Shown piece after piece: positions 27,225-36,800 of a stretch of 64,000 nucleotides of DNA (position 1 is its first letter; each line of letters opens with the position of its first letter). The notes under the pieces are model-generated. The model was not told where the DNA came from. It was given only the letters and a program-made list of their open reading frames with translations, and made no database searches. Source of the DNA: Paenibacillus aurantius (lineage in GTDB: Bacteria; Bacillota; Bacilli; Paenibacillales; NBRC-103111); assembly GCF_032268605.1 (NCBI RefSeq), contig NZ_CP130318.1, positions 3,444,001-3,508,000 of the forward strand. The letters are read 5' to 3'. Made by a program: the position numbers and the translations under genes.

Positions 27225-28076
27225 ATGACAGAAAACAGGACAACCGAAGGACAAGAAAAGGCCACGGCAGATGGGAATGCTTTACGCAAAGCGGCTATCG
27301 TGACAGGGGCAAGCAGCGGAATCGGTAAGGGCATCTCCCTTGTCCTCGCCCGGGAAGGCTACGACATTTCGACGGTCTTTCATTCCAATGAGACCGGGAT
27401 CCGGGAGCTGGAAAAAGAAGTTACCGAAACCTACGGAAGACGTTTTCATGCGGTGCAGGCGGACCTGACCGATCCCGCTGCCGCTGAAGCGTACGCGGAA
27501 GAAGCCATCTCGGCTCTCGGCAAGGTTCATCTGCTTGTTAACAATGCGGGAGCCGGATACCGGGAGAAGCTGACCGACATCCGGGTGGAGGACATGCTTC
27601 CCTTCATCTACATCGACTTTGTCGCCCCTGTCCTGTTAATGAAGGCCGTCAGCCGGCATATGCTCGCCCATGGAATCCGGGGCAGCCTGATTAACATCAC
27701 GTCCACCCGGGCGGAACGCGCCTACCCGCTGGATGCCATTTATGGCGGAATGAAGGCCGGACTCCGCAGGGCCAGCGAGTCTTTTGCCATTGAGCTCGCC
27801 AAGGACGGCATTCGCGTCAATAACGTCGCTCCCGGGGCAACCGAGATTGAGAAGGGAAGCGAGGAGTTTTACGAGGAGATGGGCGAGCACATTCCAATGC
27901 GAAGAGTGGGCACCCCGGAGGATATCGGACAGGCGGTGCTTTGGCTGGCTTCCGACGCCGCTTCCTATGTAACCGGCTCGAGCCTGAAGGTCGACGGGGG
28001 GCTTATCCTGCCGGGGATGCCGGAGCATGACGACGATTCGGCGAACTATTATGGTTGGTCGCCGGTGGAGGACTAA
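27225..28076 (+). CDS. short-chain dehydrogenase/reductase
   Basis: About 283 residues. It has the Rossmann motif TGASSGIGKGI, the NNAG motif (LLVNNAGAGYREKL), a catalytic Ser in NITSTRAERAYP and YGGMK as the YxxxK pair. The C-terminus SSLKVDGGLILPGMP is typical of NAD(P)-dependent 3-oxoacyl-ACP-reductase-like or sugar dehydrogenases. The ATG at 27225 is preceded by AGGAAAGGGG; an upstream GTG frame at 27171 has no site. It is transcribed away from locus B and runs toward the P450 gene 101 bp downstream. An alcohol substrate is expected but not identifiable. Confidence 0.88.
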   Translation: MTENRTTEGQEKATADGNALRKAAIVTGASSGIGKGISLVLAREGYDISTVFHSNETGIRELEKEVTETYGRRFHAVQADLTDPAAAEAYAEEAISALGKVHLLVNNAGAGYREKLTDIRVEDMLPFIYIDFVAPVLLMKAVSRHMLAHGIRGSLINITSTRAERAYPLDAIYGGMKAGLRRASESFAIELAKDGIRVNNVAPGATEIEKGSEEFYEEMGEHIPMRRVGTPEDIGQAVLWLASDAASYVTGSSLKVDGGLILPGMPEHDDDSANYYGWSPVED

Positions 28077-28095
28077 TGCACGGGGCCTCTTCATT

Positions 28096-28124
28096 TTGAC
28101 TTTGGCCCCTCCTCCCGTCATACT
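28096..28124 (+). promoter_or_regulatory. possible sigma-A promoter of the P450 gene
   Basis: TTGACT (28096-28101), a 17-nt spacer and CATACT (28119-28124). It lies in the gap between the SDR and P450 genes, so the P450 may be expressed separately. GGGGCC...GGCCCC in the same gap could be a weak hairpin. Confidence 0.4.
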
Positions 28125-28177
28125 GAATTTGAGCTTTCGCTCGAAGCCAGGAGACCTACCGTTGGGAGGAATATGAG

Positions 28178-29362
28178 ATGCTTAATCTGTTTTCACCCGA
28201 AATGCTCCGCAATCCTTATCCGATGTACGAGGCGGTTCGCTCCGCCCAGCCCGTCATGTATGTGGAACCGCTTCAACTATGGTCAGTCTTTAGGTACGAT
28301 GACGTCAAAATGGTGTTGTCCGACCACGCCCGCTTCTCCTCCGGCCCGGGCGGACCTCCCGCCGCAGCAGGAGGTCCGCCAAACGGAGACGGCTTCAGCT
28401 TAGTTACCACCGATCCGCCCCGGCACACCGACCTCCGTTCGCTCGTTAACCGGGCGTTTACCCCGAAGGCCGTGGCAGCCCTTGAGCCGAGAATCGAGCA
28501 GATTACTCATGAGCTTCTTGATCAGGTGTCCGGAACCGGACAAATCGACCTGGTGCACGATTTTACCTATCCCCTTCCGGTCATCGTGATCGCCGAGCTG
28601 CTTGGAGTTCCCTCTAACGACCGGGACCGCTTCAAGGAATGGTCCGACGAAGTCGTCGCTTCGGCCGATGCCGTCATCGGCGGGAGTCATGACAAGGGCA
28701 AGCAGGCGAACGACGAGATGAACGAGTATTTCCGCGGCATCATCGCCGAACGCCGGAAGGCACCGCGTGAGGACTTGATCAGCAGCCTGATCGCTGTGGA
28801 GGAAGGGGCCTTCCGCCTGAGCGAAACGGATATTCTCTCGTTCTGCCGGCTTCTGCTTGTCGCGGGCAACGAAACGACGACGAACCTGATCGGCAACGCC
28901 GTGCTGAGCCTTCTTGAGAATCCCGGCGAGCTGGAAAAGCTGCGCTCGAACCCGGACATGCTGGCTTCCACTATAGAAGAGGTCCTTCGCTTCCGCTCCC
29001 CCATTCAAGCCATGTTCCGGACCGCGAAGGAAGACGTAGAGCTCCGGGGTCAGGTAATTCCGAAGGGGAGCAAGGTCATCGCTTGGATCGGTTCGGCCAA
29101 CCGGGATGAGGCCAAGTTCGCCGACCCGGCCCGCTTTGATATTGCCCGGGACCCCAATCCTCACATTGCCTTTGGCCACGGCATCCATTTCTGCCTGGGG
29201 GCACCTCTCGCCCGTCTCGAGGCCAAGGTGGCACTGACCGCCATCCTGGACCGGCTGCCGGAGCTGCGCCGGGAGAATGACGAGCCGCTTGAGCCGGCAC
29301 GCGGGTTTATCGTTCACGGCGTGAAGAGCCTTCCTTTGCGGTTTAACCCGACCACGGGATAA
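28178..29362 (+). CDS. cytochrome P450, soluble bacterial class (CYP107-like)
   Basis: 394 residues, the usual length for soluble bacterial P450s. The I-helix oxygen-binding motif is VAGNETTTN, the ExxR pair is in EEVLRFRSP, and the haem ligand loop is FGHGIHFCLGAPLARLEAK with the Cys thiolate. GGGAGGAATATGAG precedes the ATG. It hydroxylates an unknown substrate using external ferredoxin partners, none of which are encoded nearby. It may work with the upstream SDR (hydroxylation then oxidation), which is an inference from position only. Confidence 0.93.
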   Translation: MLNLFSPEMLRNPYPMYEAVRSAQPVMYVEPLQLWSVFRYDDVKMVLSDHARFSSGPGGPPAAAGGPPNGDGFSLVTTDPPRHTDLRSLVNRAFTPKAVAALEPRIEQITHELLDQVSGTGQIDLVHDFTYPLPVIVIAELLGVPSNDRDRFKEWSDEVVASADAVIGGSHDKGKQANDEMNEYFRGIIAERRKAPREDLISSLIAVEEGAFRLSETDILSFCRLLLVAGNETTTNLIGNAVLSLLENPGELEKLRSNPDMLASTIEEVLRFRSPIQAMFRTAKEDVELRGQVIPKGSKVIAWIGSANRDEAKFADPARFDIARDPNPHIAFGHGIHFCLGAPLARLEAKVALTAILDRLPELRRENDEPLEPARGFIVHGVKSLPLRFNPTTG

Positions 29363-29464
29363 CCCTAGCCGCCGCCATAGGTCCAATGGCGGTCTCCCAC
29401 CCTAAGCATCAAGAGGACCGGAGGCCACCGGATCACTCCGGCAGCCTCGCTCCTCTTGTAACGC

Positions 29465-29501
29465 AAGGAAGGACCCTGCCCGGGAGGCAGGGTCCTTCCT
29501 T
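29465..29501 (+). terminator. terminator after the P450 gene
   Basis: Perfect 16-bp arms (AAGGAAGGACCCTGCC / GGCAGGGTCCTTCCTT) with a 5-nt CGGGA loop, followed by CTTTCTATT. It may also serve the convergent acetyltransferase gene. Confidence 0.9.
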
Positions 29502-29553
29502 CTTTCTATTAGTGAGTCTTGCACGGCCGGTTGCGGCAGAGTGTCTTACCGTC

Positions 29554-30330
29554 TTACAAGATAATGCCGAAGAACTTCTTCAACGCGTCCCGCCGCTCCT
29601 CTTCATTAGCGGGCCGGAAAACCTCGACTCCCTCCGGGGTGAACGTGCGAAATTCCTCCCCGGCTACGGTACGCCGGCCTTCCGGAGTCCGGATGGCCAC
29701 CATCGGCGACTTGGTGAAGATGGAATCCGGCGAATGCTCGCACCAGTAGGAAGCCATGAGGAAATCGTTCTTCAGCTGCGGCTCCTCGGTAAAGGAATAC
29801 AGGCGGCTCCAGGCTCCGCCCTTCTTCTCCTCCAGCATCCAGCCAAACAACGGCTCCTTCGTCAGCCGGTACACCTCCTGCCCGTCCCGCTGCTCCAAGC
29901 CCTCTGCGAGAAGAAGAGGACGGAGCGGCACGCCTCCTCCCACTCCCACATCGCAGAGGTATTGGCCTTCCCCGCAGGCGACCTTAAGCACATGATGACG
30001 CCTTTTGGGCGGCGGGTTCGGCTCGTCGCGCCAGAAGCGCGCGAACAGATCGGTCACCTCGTAGCCGAGCTGCCGGAGCAGGTGACCAAACATCGCATTG
30101 AGCTCGAAGCAGTAGCCTCCCCTGCCCCGGTTGACGATTTTGTCGTAAAGGGCGTCGATTTCAAGAGATAGAGGGGTTCCTTGTAGAATGTCCAGATTCT
30201 CGTACGGCACCGATAGGAGATGATGCTCCTGCAGCGCGGCCAGAGCCTCCGGGCTTGCCTCTCTTGGCCCCTTATACCCGATCCGGTTCAAATAAGCTTC
30301 TGCCTCAAATGTCATGCGGATGATCGTCAC
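29554..30330 (-). CDS. arylamine N-acetyltransferase family protein
   Basis: 258 residues. It carries the catalytic triad context of the NAT family: Cys in RGGYCFELNAMFG, His in RRHHVLKV and Asp in YLCDVGVGGG. The N-terminus YLNRIGYKGPREAS and the VPYENLDI segment are also typical. The enzyme moves acetyl groups from acetyl-CoA to arylamines or hydrazines; related proteins make amides in natural products. The start is either the GTG at 30330 or an ATG five codons later. It is 18 bp below the Gfo/Idh gene and may be co-transcribed with it. Confidence 0.9.
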   Translation of the reverse strand: MTIIRMTFEAEAYLNRIGYKGPREASPEALAALQEHHLLSVPYENLDILQGTPLSLEIDALYDKIVNRGRGGYCFELNAMFGHLLRQLGYEVTDLFARFWRDEPNPPPKRRHHVLKVACGEGQYLCDVGVGGGVPLRPLLLAEGLEQRDGQEVYRLTKEPLFGWMLEEKKGGAWSRLYSFTEEPQLKNDFLMASYWCEHSPDSIFTKSPMVAIRTPEGRRTVAGEEFRTFTPEGVEVFRPANEEERRDALKKFFGIIL

Positions 30331-30348
30331 CTGCTTCCTTCGTCTTCT

Positions 30349-31440
30349 TTATACTTGAACCTGTTCTTTATAGATTTGGGGATTCTGCCTCCGGCATTCT
30401 TCCATAACGGCCATCTGGCGGCGTACCTGCTGCGGAGTGATCTCAAGCGGCTCTCCGTTGACCAGGGTCCGGTACAGCATCCGGTACAGTTCCTCCGTCA
30501 TGTATTCGAACGTGGTCCGGTCTTCCGGAAGCGATTCCTGCCAAGATCCCGTATGCCAGGTCAGCTGCTCGCTGCAGTAAGCGGGTCTTCCCTCAGGAGT
30601 CATAAGCGGTTCGCGCTCCAGTTTCTGCTCGGGAGCCTCTTCCGGCTTGAAATATTTCCACTCCAGTTTCTGGCCGTTTCCTCTCAAGCCGCCGTTCGTT
30701 CCATGCACGACGAAAGCGTCTCTCGGGAATACCGAACAGGAGGAAATTTCCAGGTCGATGGTCGGTCTGCCTTCTCCTTTAAGAAGCAGCTTAACGTAAT
30801 CCTCCGCATCGCCGAACGTGTTGGCGCGGTCCATGACACAGACCACTTCAGGCATTTCCTCTCCGCCGAAAAGCTGAAGGGCCTGGTCGACCGGATGCGG
30901 ACCGGTGTTAAGCAGGTTGCCTCCGTTGTTGCTTTGGAGCGTCTGCCAGTCCCAGCGGCGGGCGAAGCCGCTGCTCGTGAAATCGATCTGGACGATCCGT
31001 CCAAGCACCCCGGATTCAATGACCTTGCGTACTTGGGTAAAGGCCGGGTTGTACCTCGATTGCTGGAAGGCCGCAAGCAGCTTGCCGGAACGCTCCGAAG
31101 CTTCGATCAGACTGTCGATTTCTTCGGTCGTCCGGGCAAGCGGCTTCTCGCACAGGACATTATGCCCCGCGTTCAGCAGCTCAAGTGTAATCGGCACGTG
31201 CTGGTGGCTCGGGCTCGCATTAACGATGAGATCCAGCTCCTCCTGCTTGGCCATATCTCTCCAGTCCGCGTAGGTGGTGCAGCCGTATTCTTCTTCCGCC
31301 AGCTTCCGGCGGTCTTCGAGACTATCGGCTGCGGCTGTTATGCGATAAAGTTCAGGCAGTTTAGCGAGCAAATTCCCGTGTATGTTTCTTCCGCTTCGGC
31401 CCAATCCGATTAATCCGATCTTCAATACCTTTTCACTCAT
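30349..31440 (-). CDS. Gfo/Idh/MocA-family oxidoreductase
   Basis: 363 residues. The N-terminal Rossmann domain shows IGLIGLGRSGRNIH, and the conserved catalytic-region motif is NVLCEKPLARTTEEID. The C-terminal alpha/beta domain forms the sugar site. These enzymes oxidise or reduce sugars and inositols with NAD(P). Together with the adjacent AraC regulator and a cre-like site 65 bp upstream, a role in catabolism of an imported sugar derivative is likely. Confidence 0.9.
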   Translation of the reverse strand: MSEKVLKIGLIGLGRSGRNIHGNLLAKLPELYRITAAADSLEDRRKLAEEEYGCTTYADWRDMAKQEELDLIVNASPSHQHVPITLELLNAGHNVLCEKPLARTTEEIDSLIEASERSGKLLAAFQQSRYNPAFTQVRKVIESGVLGRIVQIDFTSSGFARRWDWQTLQSNNGGNLLNTGPHPVDQALQLFGGEEMPEVVCVMDRANTFGDAEDYVKLLLKGEGRPTIDLEISSCSVFPRDAFVVHGTNGGLRGNGQKLEWKYFKPEEAPEQKLEREPLMTPEGRPAYCSEQLTWHTGSWQESLPEDRTTFEYMTEELYRMLYRTLVNGEPLEITPQQVRRQMAVMEECRRQNPQIYKEQVQV

Positions 31441-31503
31441 GCTTCCGCCTTCTTTCTTAAGCTATGATTTGGAATGCTACTACTCATGATAGCTTCTATG
31501 CGC

Positions 31504-31517
31504 GGGAAGCGCTTGCT
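31504..31517. promoter_or_regulatory. possible cre (CcpA) site upstream of Gfo/Idh gene
   Basis: GGGAAGCGCTTGCT contains the full AAGCGCTT core and matches the cre consensus at about 10 of 14 positions. It lies in the 98-bp gap between the AraC gene and the oxidoreductase gene. Confidence 0.5.
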
Positions 31518-31538
31518 CTATTTTACTATGGAACTTGA

Positions 31539-32438
31539 TTAATTTTTAGCCGCCGTGAACGCTTTCTTGTATTCCGTCGGGGTAAGACCCGTCCTTTTCT
31601 TGAAGGTCCGGTTAAAATGGCTCAAATGCCGGAAGCCGACCCGGTAGCAGATCTGGGTGACCGGCTCGTCACCTTTGGAGAGCAGCGCTTTCGCCTGGGT
31701 GATCCGAACCTCATTCAAATATTCGACGAAAGTGAGTCCGGTCTCTTTCTTGAACTTGTGGCTGAAGTAAGCGGGCGCCATACCGGCTGCCTCGGCCCCT
31801 TCCTCCAGTGGAAGATCCCGGTTGTAGTGATTCTGTATGTAGCGGACGGCCGCTTTCATCGGGTTAGACGGGCATAGGGCCGCCTGTGCGGGCGATTGCG
31901 GTTCCTTCATCCTCCGGTATTCCCGGTCCATCAGAATAAGCAGCTTGATCAGATTGATGCGGATGGAGAATTCGTAGCCTTCTTCCCGTCTGGTGAACTC
32001 CTCCTGCAGATCCAGCAGAAGCTGATCCACGAGAATCTGCTTGCTTCCGTCAATATGCAGCCAAGGCTGGAAAACCCGGCTTGCCCCCTCCCCTTCCTCG
32101 TTCCGGGTTAGCAGGGCATCCAGGGAATGAGAGAAGGCTCTCATCTCATCATGCACGAAGAACGGCAGAAAATCGATCAGCACGACCTCGTAGCCTTTGT
32201 TCGGCAGAGAGCAGATGCTGTGGGTAATCCCCGGCGGGATAAGAAAGATATCCCCCTTCCCCACGGTCAGCAGCTTGCCTTGAAACCAGTGGCTGCAGAC
32301 GCCCTGCACCACATAGGCGATCTGGATATAGTCATGGGCGTGAAGCGGCTGGCGGAACTCCCCGTCGGTATGCCGGTTGATGTTAAACGGAAACGAGCCT
32401 TTAAAGGTATCCGTGTTCCGGAATTTCAGAACGTCCAA
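31539..32438 (-). CDS. AraC-family regulator with N-terminal cupin domain
   Basis: 299 residues. A cupin-type sugar-sensing domain (about 15-130: HAHDYIQIAYVVQGVCSHWF, IFLIPPGITHSI) is followed by two helix-turn-helix motifs (EGAEAAGMAPAYFSHKFKKE and VGFRHLSHFNRTFKKRTG). It is soluble and probably binds an intracellular sugar. The start is a TTG at 32438, with CAGGAGGGG 7 nt upstream. It likely controls the Gfo/Idh gene downstream and may control the GH88 gene upstream. Confidence 0.92.
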   Translation of the reverse strand: MDVLKFRNTDTFKGSFPFNINRHTDGEFRQPLHAHDYIQIAYVVQGVCSHWFQGKLLTVGKGDIFLIPPGITHSICSLPNKGYEVVLIDFLPFFVHDEMRAFSHSLDALLTRNEEGEGASRVFQPWLHIDGSKQILVDQLLLDLQEEFTRREEGYEFSIRINLIKLLILMDREYRRMKEPQSPAQAALCPSNPMKAAVRYIQNHYNRDLPLEEGAEAAGMAPAYFSHKFKKETGLTFVEYLNEVRITQAKALLSKGDEPVTQICYRVGFRHLSHFNRTFKKRTGLTPTEYKKAFTAAKN

Positions 32439-32550
32439 GCCCGACCCCTCCTGATTTCCTTTTCTTACTTGTAACTTTATCTTAATTATAAGAAAGGAAC
32501 AATAGCCCGTCCGAAGGAATGGCCCAACCCATAGGTTGCAGCATAAAAAA

Positions 32551-32584
32551 CGGCCCCCGGGAGGTTGGGACCCCCCGGGAACCG
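32551..32584 (-). terminator. terminator of the GH88 gene
   Basis: An 11-bp stem (CGGCCCCCGGG / CCCGGGAACCG, two G-U pairs in RNA) with a 12-nt loop and TTTTTT on the minus strand, directly after the stop at 32590. Confidence 0.88.
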
Positions 32585-32589
32585 CCTGC

Positions 32590-33723
32590 TTACCGTTCGT
32601 ACCAATACGCTGTCCGGCCGGTTTCCATGCGGATTAAGGCCTCCAAGTAATAGTAGTCACCCCAGATGATATAATCGTCGGGACCTCGGTTACCCCTGAT
32701 ATAGTAGGATCCATGCTCAAGCAGTCCTTCCGCCTTCGGCTGGCCGATGGTGGAATAATTGTCCACGAGGGATTTCATCGAACGCTCCACCGCTTCCTGG
32801 AAATAGGACCGGTCCGGATCGTCCTCGGACAGATGACCGATCAGCTCGAGAAGACCGCACGCGGCAATGGCCGATGCCGAACTGTCCCGGTAGGTGTCAG
32901 GTGCCGGCTCCACGTCGAAATCCCAATAAACCACATGGTCCTCCGGAAGTCGTTCGACAAAATAGCGGGCGAGCCGGCGGGACGTTTCCAGATAAAGAGG
33001 GTCGCCGGTATACCGGTAGGAAAGGGCGAACCCGTATATGCCCCATGCCTGTCCCCGGGTCCAGGTCGATCCGTCATGGTACCCTTGATGAGTGCCTCCG
33101 CGGACAGGAAGTCCGTTTTCCTGGTTGAAATAAAAGGTATGGTAAGACGAATCGTCGCCGCGAACCAGATACCGCCTGCTTTTGTCGGCATGAAGGGCCG
33201 CAATGTCCCGGTACTTTGGATCGCCGGTCTGCTCGGAAGCCCAATACAGCAAAGGGAGGTTCATCAAACAGTCGATGATGATCCGGCCGCCGTTTTCTTC
33301 GTCTCCTTCCGGACCCCAGGCTTGAATATAGCGGCCCCGGGGTCTCCAACGGGTCAGGAGATGATCCGCCGCATCCAGAGCCAGCTTCTTGGCGGACTCA
33401 TCCTTCGTAATCATCCAGCAGGCTATCGCGGAAGGATTGTACAGAAATCCGATGTCATGATGGTCCAGACTGACCTTCCGGTCCAGCCTGCGGCGGTAGT
33501 CCGCCGTCTGCTTCCCCGCCTCCTCCCGGAAAAAGGGGTCCTTGGAATATTCATAAGCCAGCCATGCCATTCCGGTATAGAAGCCTTCGATCCAATCGTT
33601 GTTTTCTCCCCACTCGTAGCTCTTTAAGGCGGAGCCTTGGGTAATGTGCGGGAACAGGGCTCCGTGGGTTTCGATGTTCTGCTTCGTTTTCTGTATGGCG
33701 TCTTCAATGGCGGTCTTCCACAT
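32590..33723 (-). CDS. GH88 unsaturated glucuronyl hydrolase
   Basis: 377 residues with no signal peptide, so cytoplasmic. It is an alpha6/alpha6-barrel protein of GH88/UGL type. HHDIGFLY holds D90 and RIIIDCLMN holds D151, which match the two conserved Asp (88 and 149) of the Bacillus enzyme. TWTRGQAWGIYGFA is another family hallmark. UGL removes the unsaturated uronic acid that polysaccharide lyases leave at the non-reducing end of oligosaccharides. GAAGGAGAGAAGCTAAT precedes the ATG. Placed just after the lyase gene 33811..38454 but behind a terminator, it completes the expected route: external lyase, import, intracellular hydrolysis. Confidence 0.9.
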   Translation of the reverse strand: MWKTAIEDAIQKTKQNIETHGALFPHITQGSALKSYEWGENNDWIEGFYTGMAWLAYEYSKDPFFREEAGKQTADYRRRLDRKVSLDHHDIGFLYNPSAIACWMITKDESAKKLALDAADHLLTRWRPRGRYIQAWGPEGDEENGGRIIIDCLMNLPLLYWASEQTGDPKYRDIAALHADKSRRYLVRGDDSSYHTFYFNQENGLPVRGGTHQGYHDGSTWTRGQAWGIYGFALSYRYTGDPLYLETSRRLARYFVERLPEDHVVYWDFDVEPAPDTYRDSSASAIAACGLLELIGHLSEDDPDRSYFQEAVERSMKSLVDNYSTIGQPKAEGLLEHGSYYIRGNRGPDDYIIWGDYYYLEALIRMETGRTAYWYER

Positions 33724-33778
33724 ATTAGCTTCTCTCCTTCATAGGTGGGGTTGCTGCAAGGGACTTGCGACTAGAAAA

Positions 33779-33802
33779 AAGGGGAGCCTTGCCGCTCCCC
33801 TT
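33779..33802 (-). terminator. terminator of locus C lyase operon
   Basis: AAGGGGAGC / GCTCCCCTT, 9-bp stem with a 6-nt loop and TTTTTT on the minus strand. It separates the large lyase gene from the GH88 gene. Confidence 0.88.
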
Positions 33803-33810
33803 CTGGAAGG

Positions 33811-36800
33811 CTATGGAGTCATGCTTTCGAGAATATAGGCGATGTCCTCTCGCAGAAGCTTTGCCAGCTGCGGATCGATTCCCGTTCCTGCCTGTGCCTG
33901 GATTTCATTGCTTAATGCAACTAAGTCATTCCTTCGGTTGTCCTCCTGCTTCTTAAGCGCAAGGTCTATTTTGGACAAGAGACTGGTTCGGATCCCGGTA
34001 TTCCGGATCCATCCCCTGTCGTATCCCATGTTCACAACCGTAAGAAGATGCTCCGCATTCATGTCGATCAGAATAGCGGCTTCCTTACTCGTTTCGTGCC
34101 CGGCCCCGTCGATGGCCACAGCCTTAATCGTATGCTCCCCGGAGGAAAGGTCAAGCGGGTTAATCGTGAAGCTCGGGTCCTTGGCTTCCCCGTCCAGTGT
34201 GACCGACAGCGACTGTACCCCCGTAACGGAATCGGCAGCATATACCCGAACGGCAACCGAATCGGTCTGCCACATCCGTTCCGGCACCTCGATCGACACC
34301 TCCGGACCCGTCCAGTCTACGGTCACTTTAGCGGAAGCGGCGAATCCGCCTTCTTCCGTCACGGCGGTAACCGTCGTTATTCCCTCTCCCTTAGGGATCA
34401 CGATTCCTTGCTTGCTCACCTCCGCCACCTGGGGATCGGCGGAGGACCAACTCACACTGCGGTTCACGGCCGCCTCCGGAAGAACCTCGGCCTTAAGCTC
34501 GGCCGTCTCGTTCTTCTGTGTAAAGAGCAGCTCGCTCTTATCCAACTGGATGCCGGAAACAGCGGGAGGACCATAAACCGCCACTTCCGTGATGCTGTTG
34601 TAATTGTTCGCCGAGTTGCCGCTGCCGTAAATCCGGATGTAGCGGGCCTGCACCGGCTCGACCAGTACCGTTTCCGGTTGAACCGTGGTCCCCGAGCTTT
34701 CCACGCTCTCCAGCTTGGTCCAGGTCAGCCCGTCCAGCGAAGCCTCGATGTCATAGTAAGCCCTCCGGGTAGTTCCGTTATAGATGGCCACCGCGACGGC
34801 GCTTACCGTCTGGGGCTGGCCGAGATCGTAGCGGATCCACTGCTGCCCGGCGGCGGACCAGCGGGTATTCAGATCGCCGTCGATGGTTTTGTCAGGCGTA
34901 TTTCCCTGTACGGCTTCCGGCACGGCACTCGCTTCCACTCCGGTTACCTTAAGCTTCGTATATCCTTCCGGAGTACCGATAAGCGGCAGACGCTTGAAGA
35001 CGACGGTATAGCTGTTCCGGTTGTTCGGGTCGTTGCGGTCCTGAACCGTAATTTTCGCGCTGCCCGGAATGGAGGCTGCCTGCTGAACGGTGACGGAATG
35101 CGAGGAACCGGCTCCGACAACAGGGATGGACTCGGTTTCGAACGGAACCGCCACTTCATAGTAGGTTCCTTTCGGAGTGAAGCCCTTCAAAGGTTGACCG
35201 TCCACCGTCAGGCTGTCCAGGAGAGGGCGAACCGGCTTGGGAGCCGGGGTGCCATCCGGGATCGACCATTGCTGAAGCGGGACGAGTGCCGGAACGGTTT
35301 CAGGCAGCGGATCGGTTTCATACAGCGGAACCAACCGGACCGCCATCGACGTCTCCAGCACATCCTTCAGGTGGACGGTCAGCTTGCGGACACCGCGATT
35401 GGGCGTTTGGCCATCAGGATTGGGTGAGGTCGGCAGCGGCACCGCATCCATGACGGAGAAGACCGCATCCGCCGGTCCGCCGATCAGCTGGGCGTAAACC
35501 CGCTTATCTCCCTGCCGGAGAATGGCCGCTTTCCCGTTCTCCCTAATCTCGATCTCGGCCTTCGTATGCATGAACCAGTAGAGCTCGGAAGGCTCGCGCA
35601 GCTTCATTTCATCCTGAATAAGAAGCTCCGAACGATCCTCCGCCAGCTTCATGCCTCTAAGCATCTGAACGGCATCCTTGCGGTAGACGCCGGTCATGTC
35701 CAGGATGGAGAACGCGCCTCTCGGCTTGGATTCCTCGCGGATCCGGAGCGCCTGGCCGCTCAGGTCCTGCTGAACGACGGGATTCTCCACCGGATTGACG
35801 ACGATCGTGTTGTGGCCTTCCGTTTTTTTGCGGTATAACGTCCATCTCTGGTATTTCATATCCCAATATCCGGGAAGGCTGTAATCCTCGTTCCCGGTAT
35901 CCATCGCCCACCGCTCGCCCAAGGCATCGAAGACGAAGGTTCCGGCATCGAGATCGTTATGGCTCTTCAGCGTCTCGTTGAGTCCTTTCATAGAGGCGAA
36001 CAACGCATCCGGATCGTCCCAAGCGCTTCTCATGGAACCGGACTCAACCGCCGAGTAAAACTTATCCAGTTCAACCGGTTTCGTATCGAACATGCCCGGT
36101 TTATACAGCATCAGGTAAAGCGGCGAGTAAACCCCTTTGCGGCGCGACAGATCGCCGAGATGCCAGGCGAACTCCGGACGCTGGAAGAAATCCGCAAACC
36201 ACATGGATTCGGGCTGGGCCATGGAGATTCCGCCGTCATAGAAATCAAAGAATCCTTTCTCTCCCAGCAGGTGATAAGGGAAAGTCCCCGACTCCTCAAA
36301 GCCGTCCAAGGCGGATAACCCATAATCCTTCCCCATTGTGTTATTCAGGGAGGCAATCATGTACGTCAGATATTGGCCGCCGTAATGCCAGTAAGCGGGA
36401 CCTTCCGGCCAAGCCCCATCCGCCGTGTAATGACGAAGAGACTGCTGCAGCTTCTTGTACATTCCCTGCAGAACGGCTGCTGCGGCCGCCTCCGCTTCCG
36501 GGTTCTCGTCGGCAATGGCCATAGCGGCAAATCCGAAATTACCATTGTCCACCAAGTTAATATTGTTGAATTCGCCGTTGTGCGTGAATACGCCGTTGTA
36601 CCAATCCAGTGCGACTCCGAGCGTTTTCACACGAATGGCATCCGCTACCAGCGTACGCTGCTCGGGAGTCATCGCTTCATATACCAGATCGTAAGCGAGC
36701 GAGACGCCGAAGCTCAGCTCGGCCATGGCGAGGATGTTGTTCGTCCGCGCTCCCCAATCCGGAAAAGCCGCCAGCGCTTCAAGCTCTTGAATGGCGCGCG

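Noticed and set aside
34048-35427. 459-codon plus-strand frame opposite the large lyase
   Set aside because: Mirror frame of the minus-strand lyase; Arg/Gly/His-rich composition, no recognisable domain and no start site.
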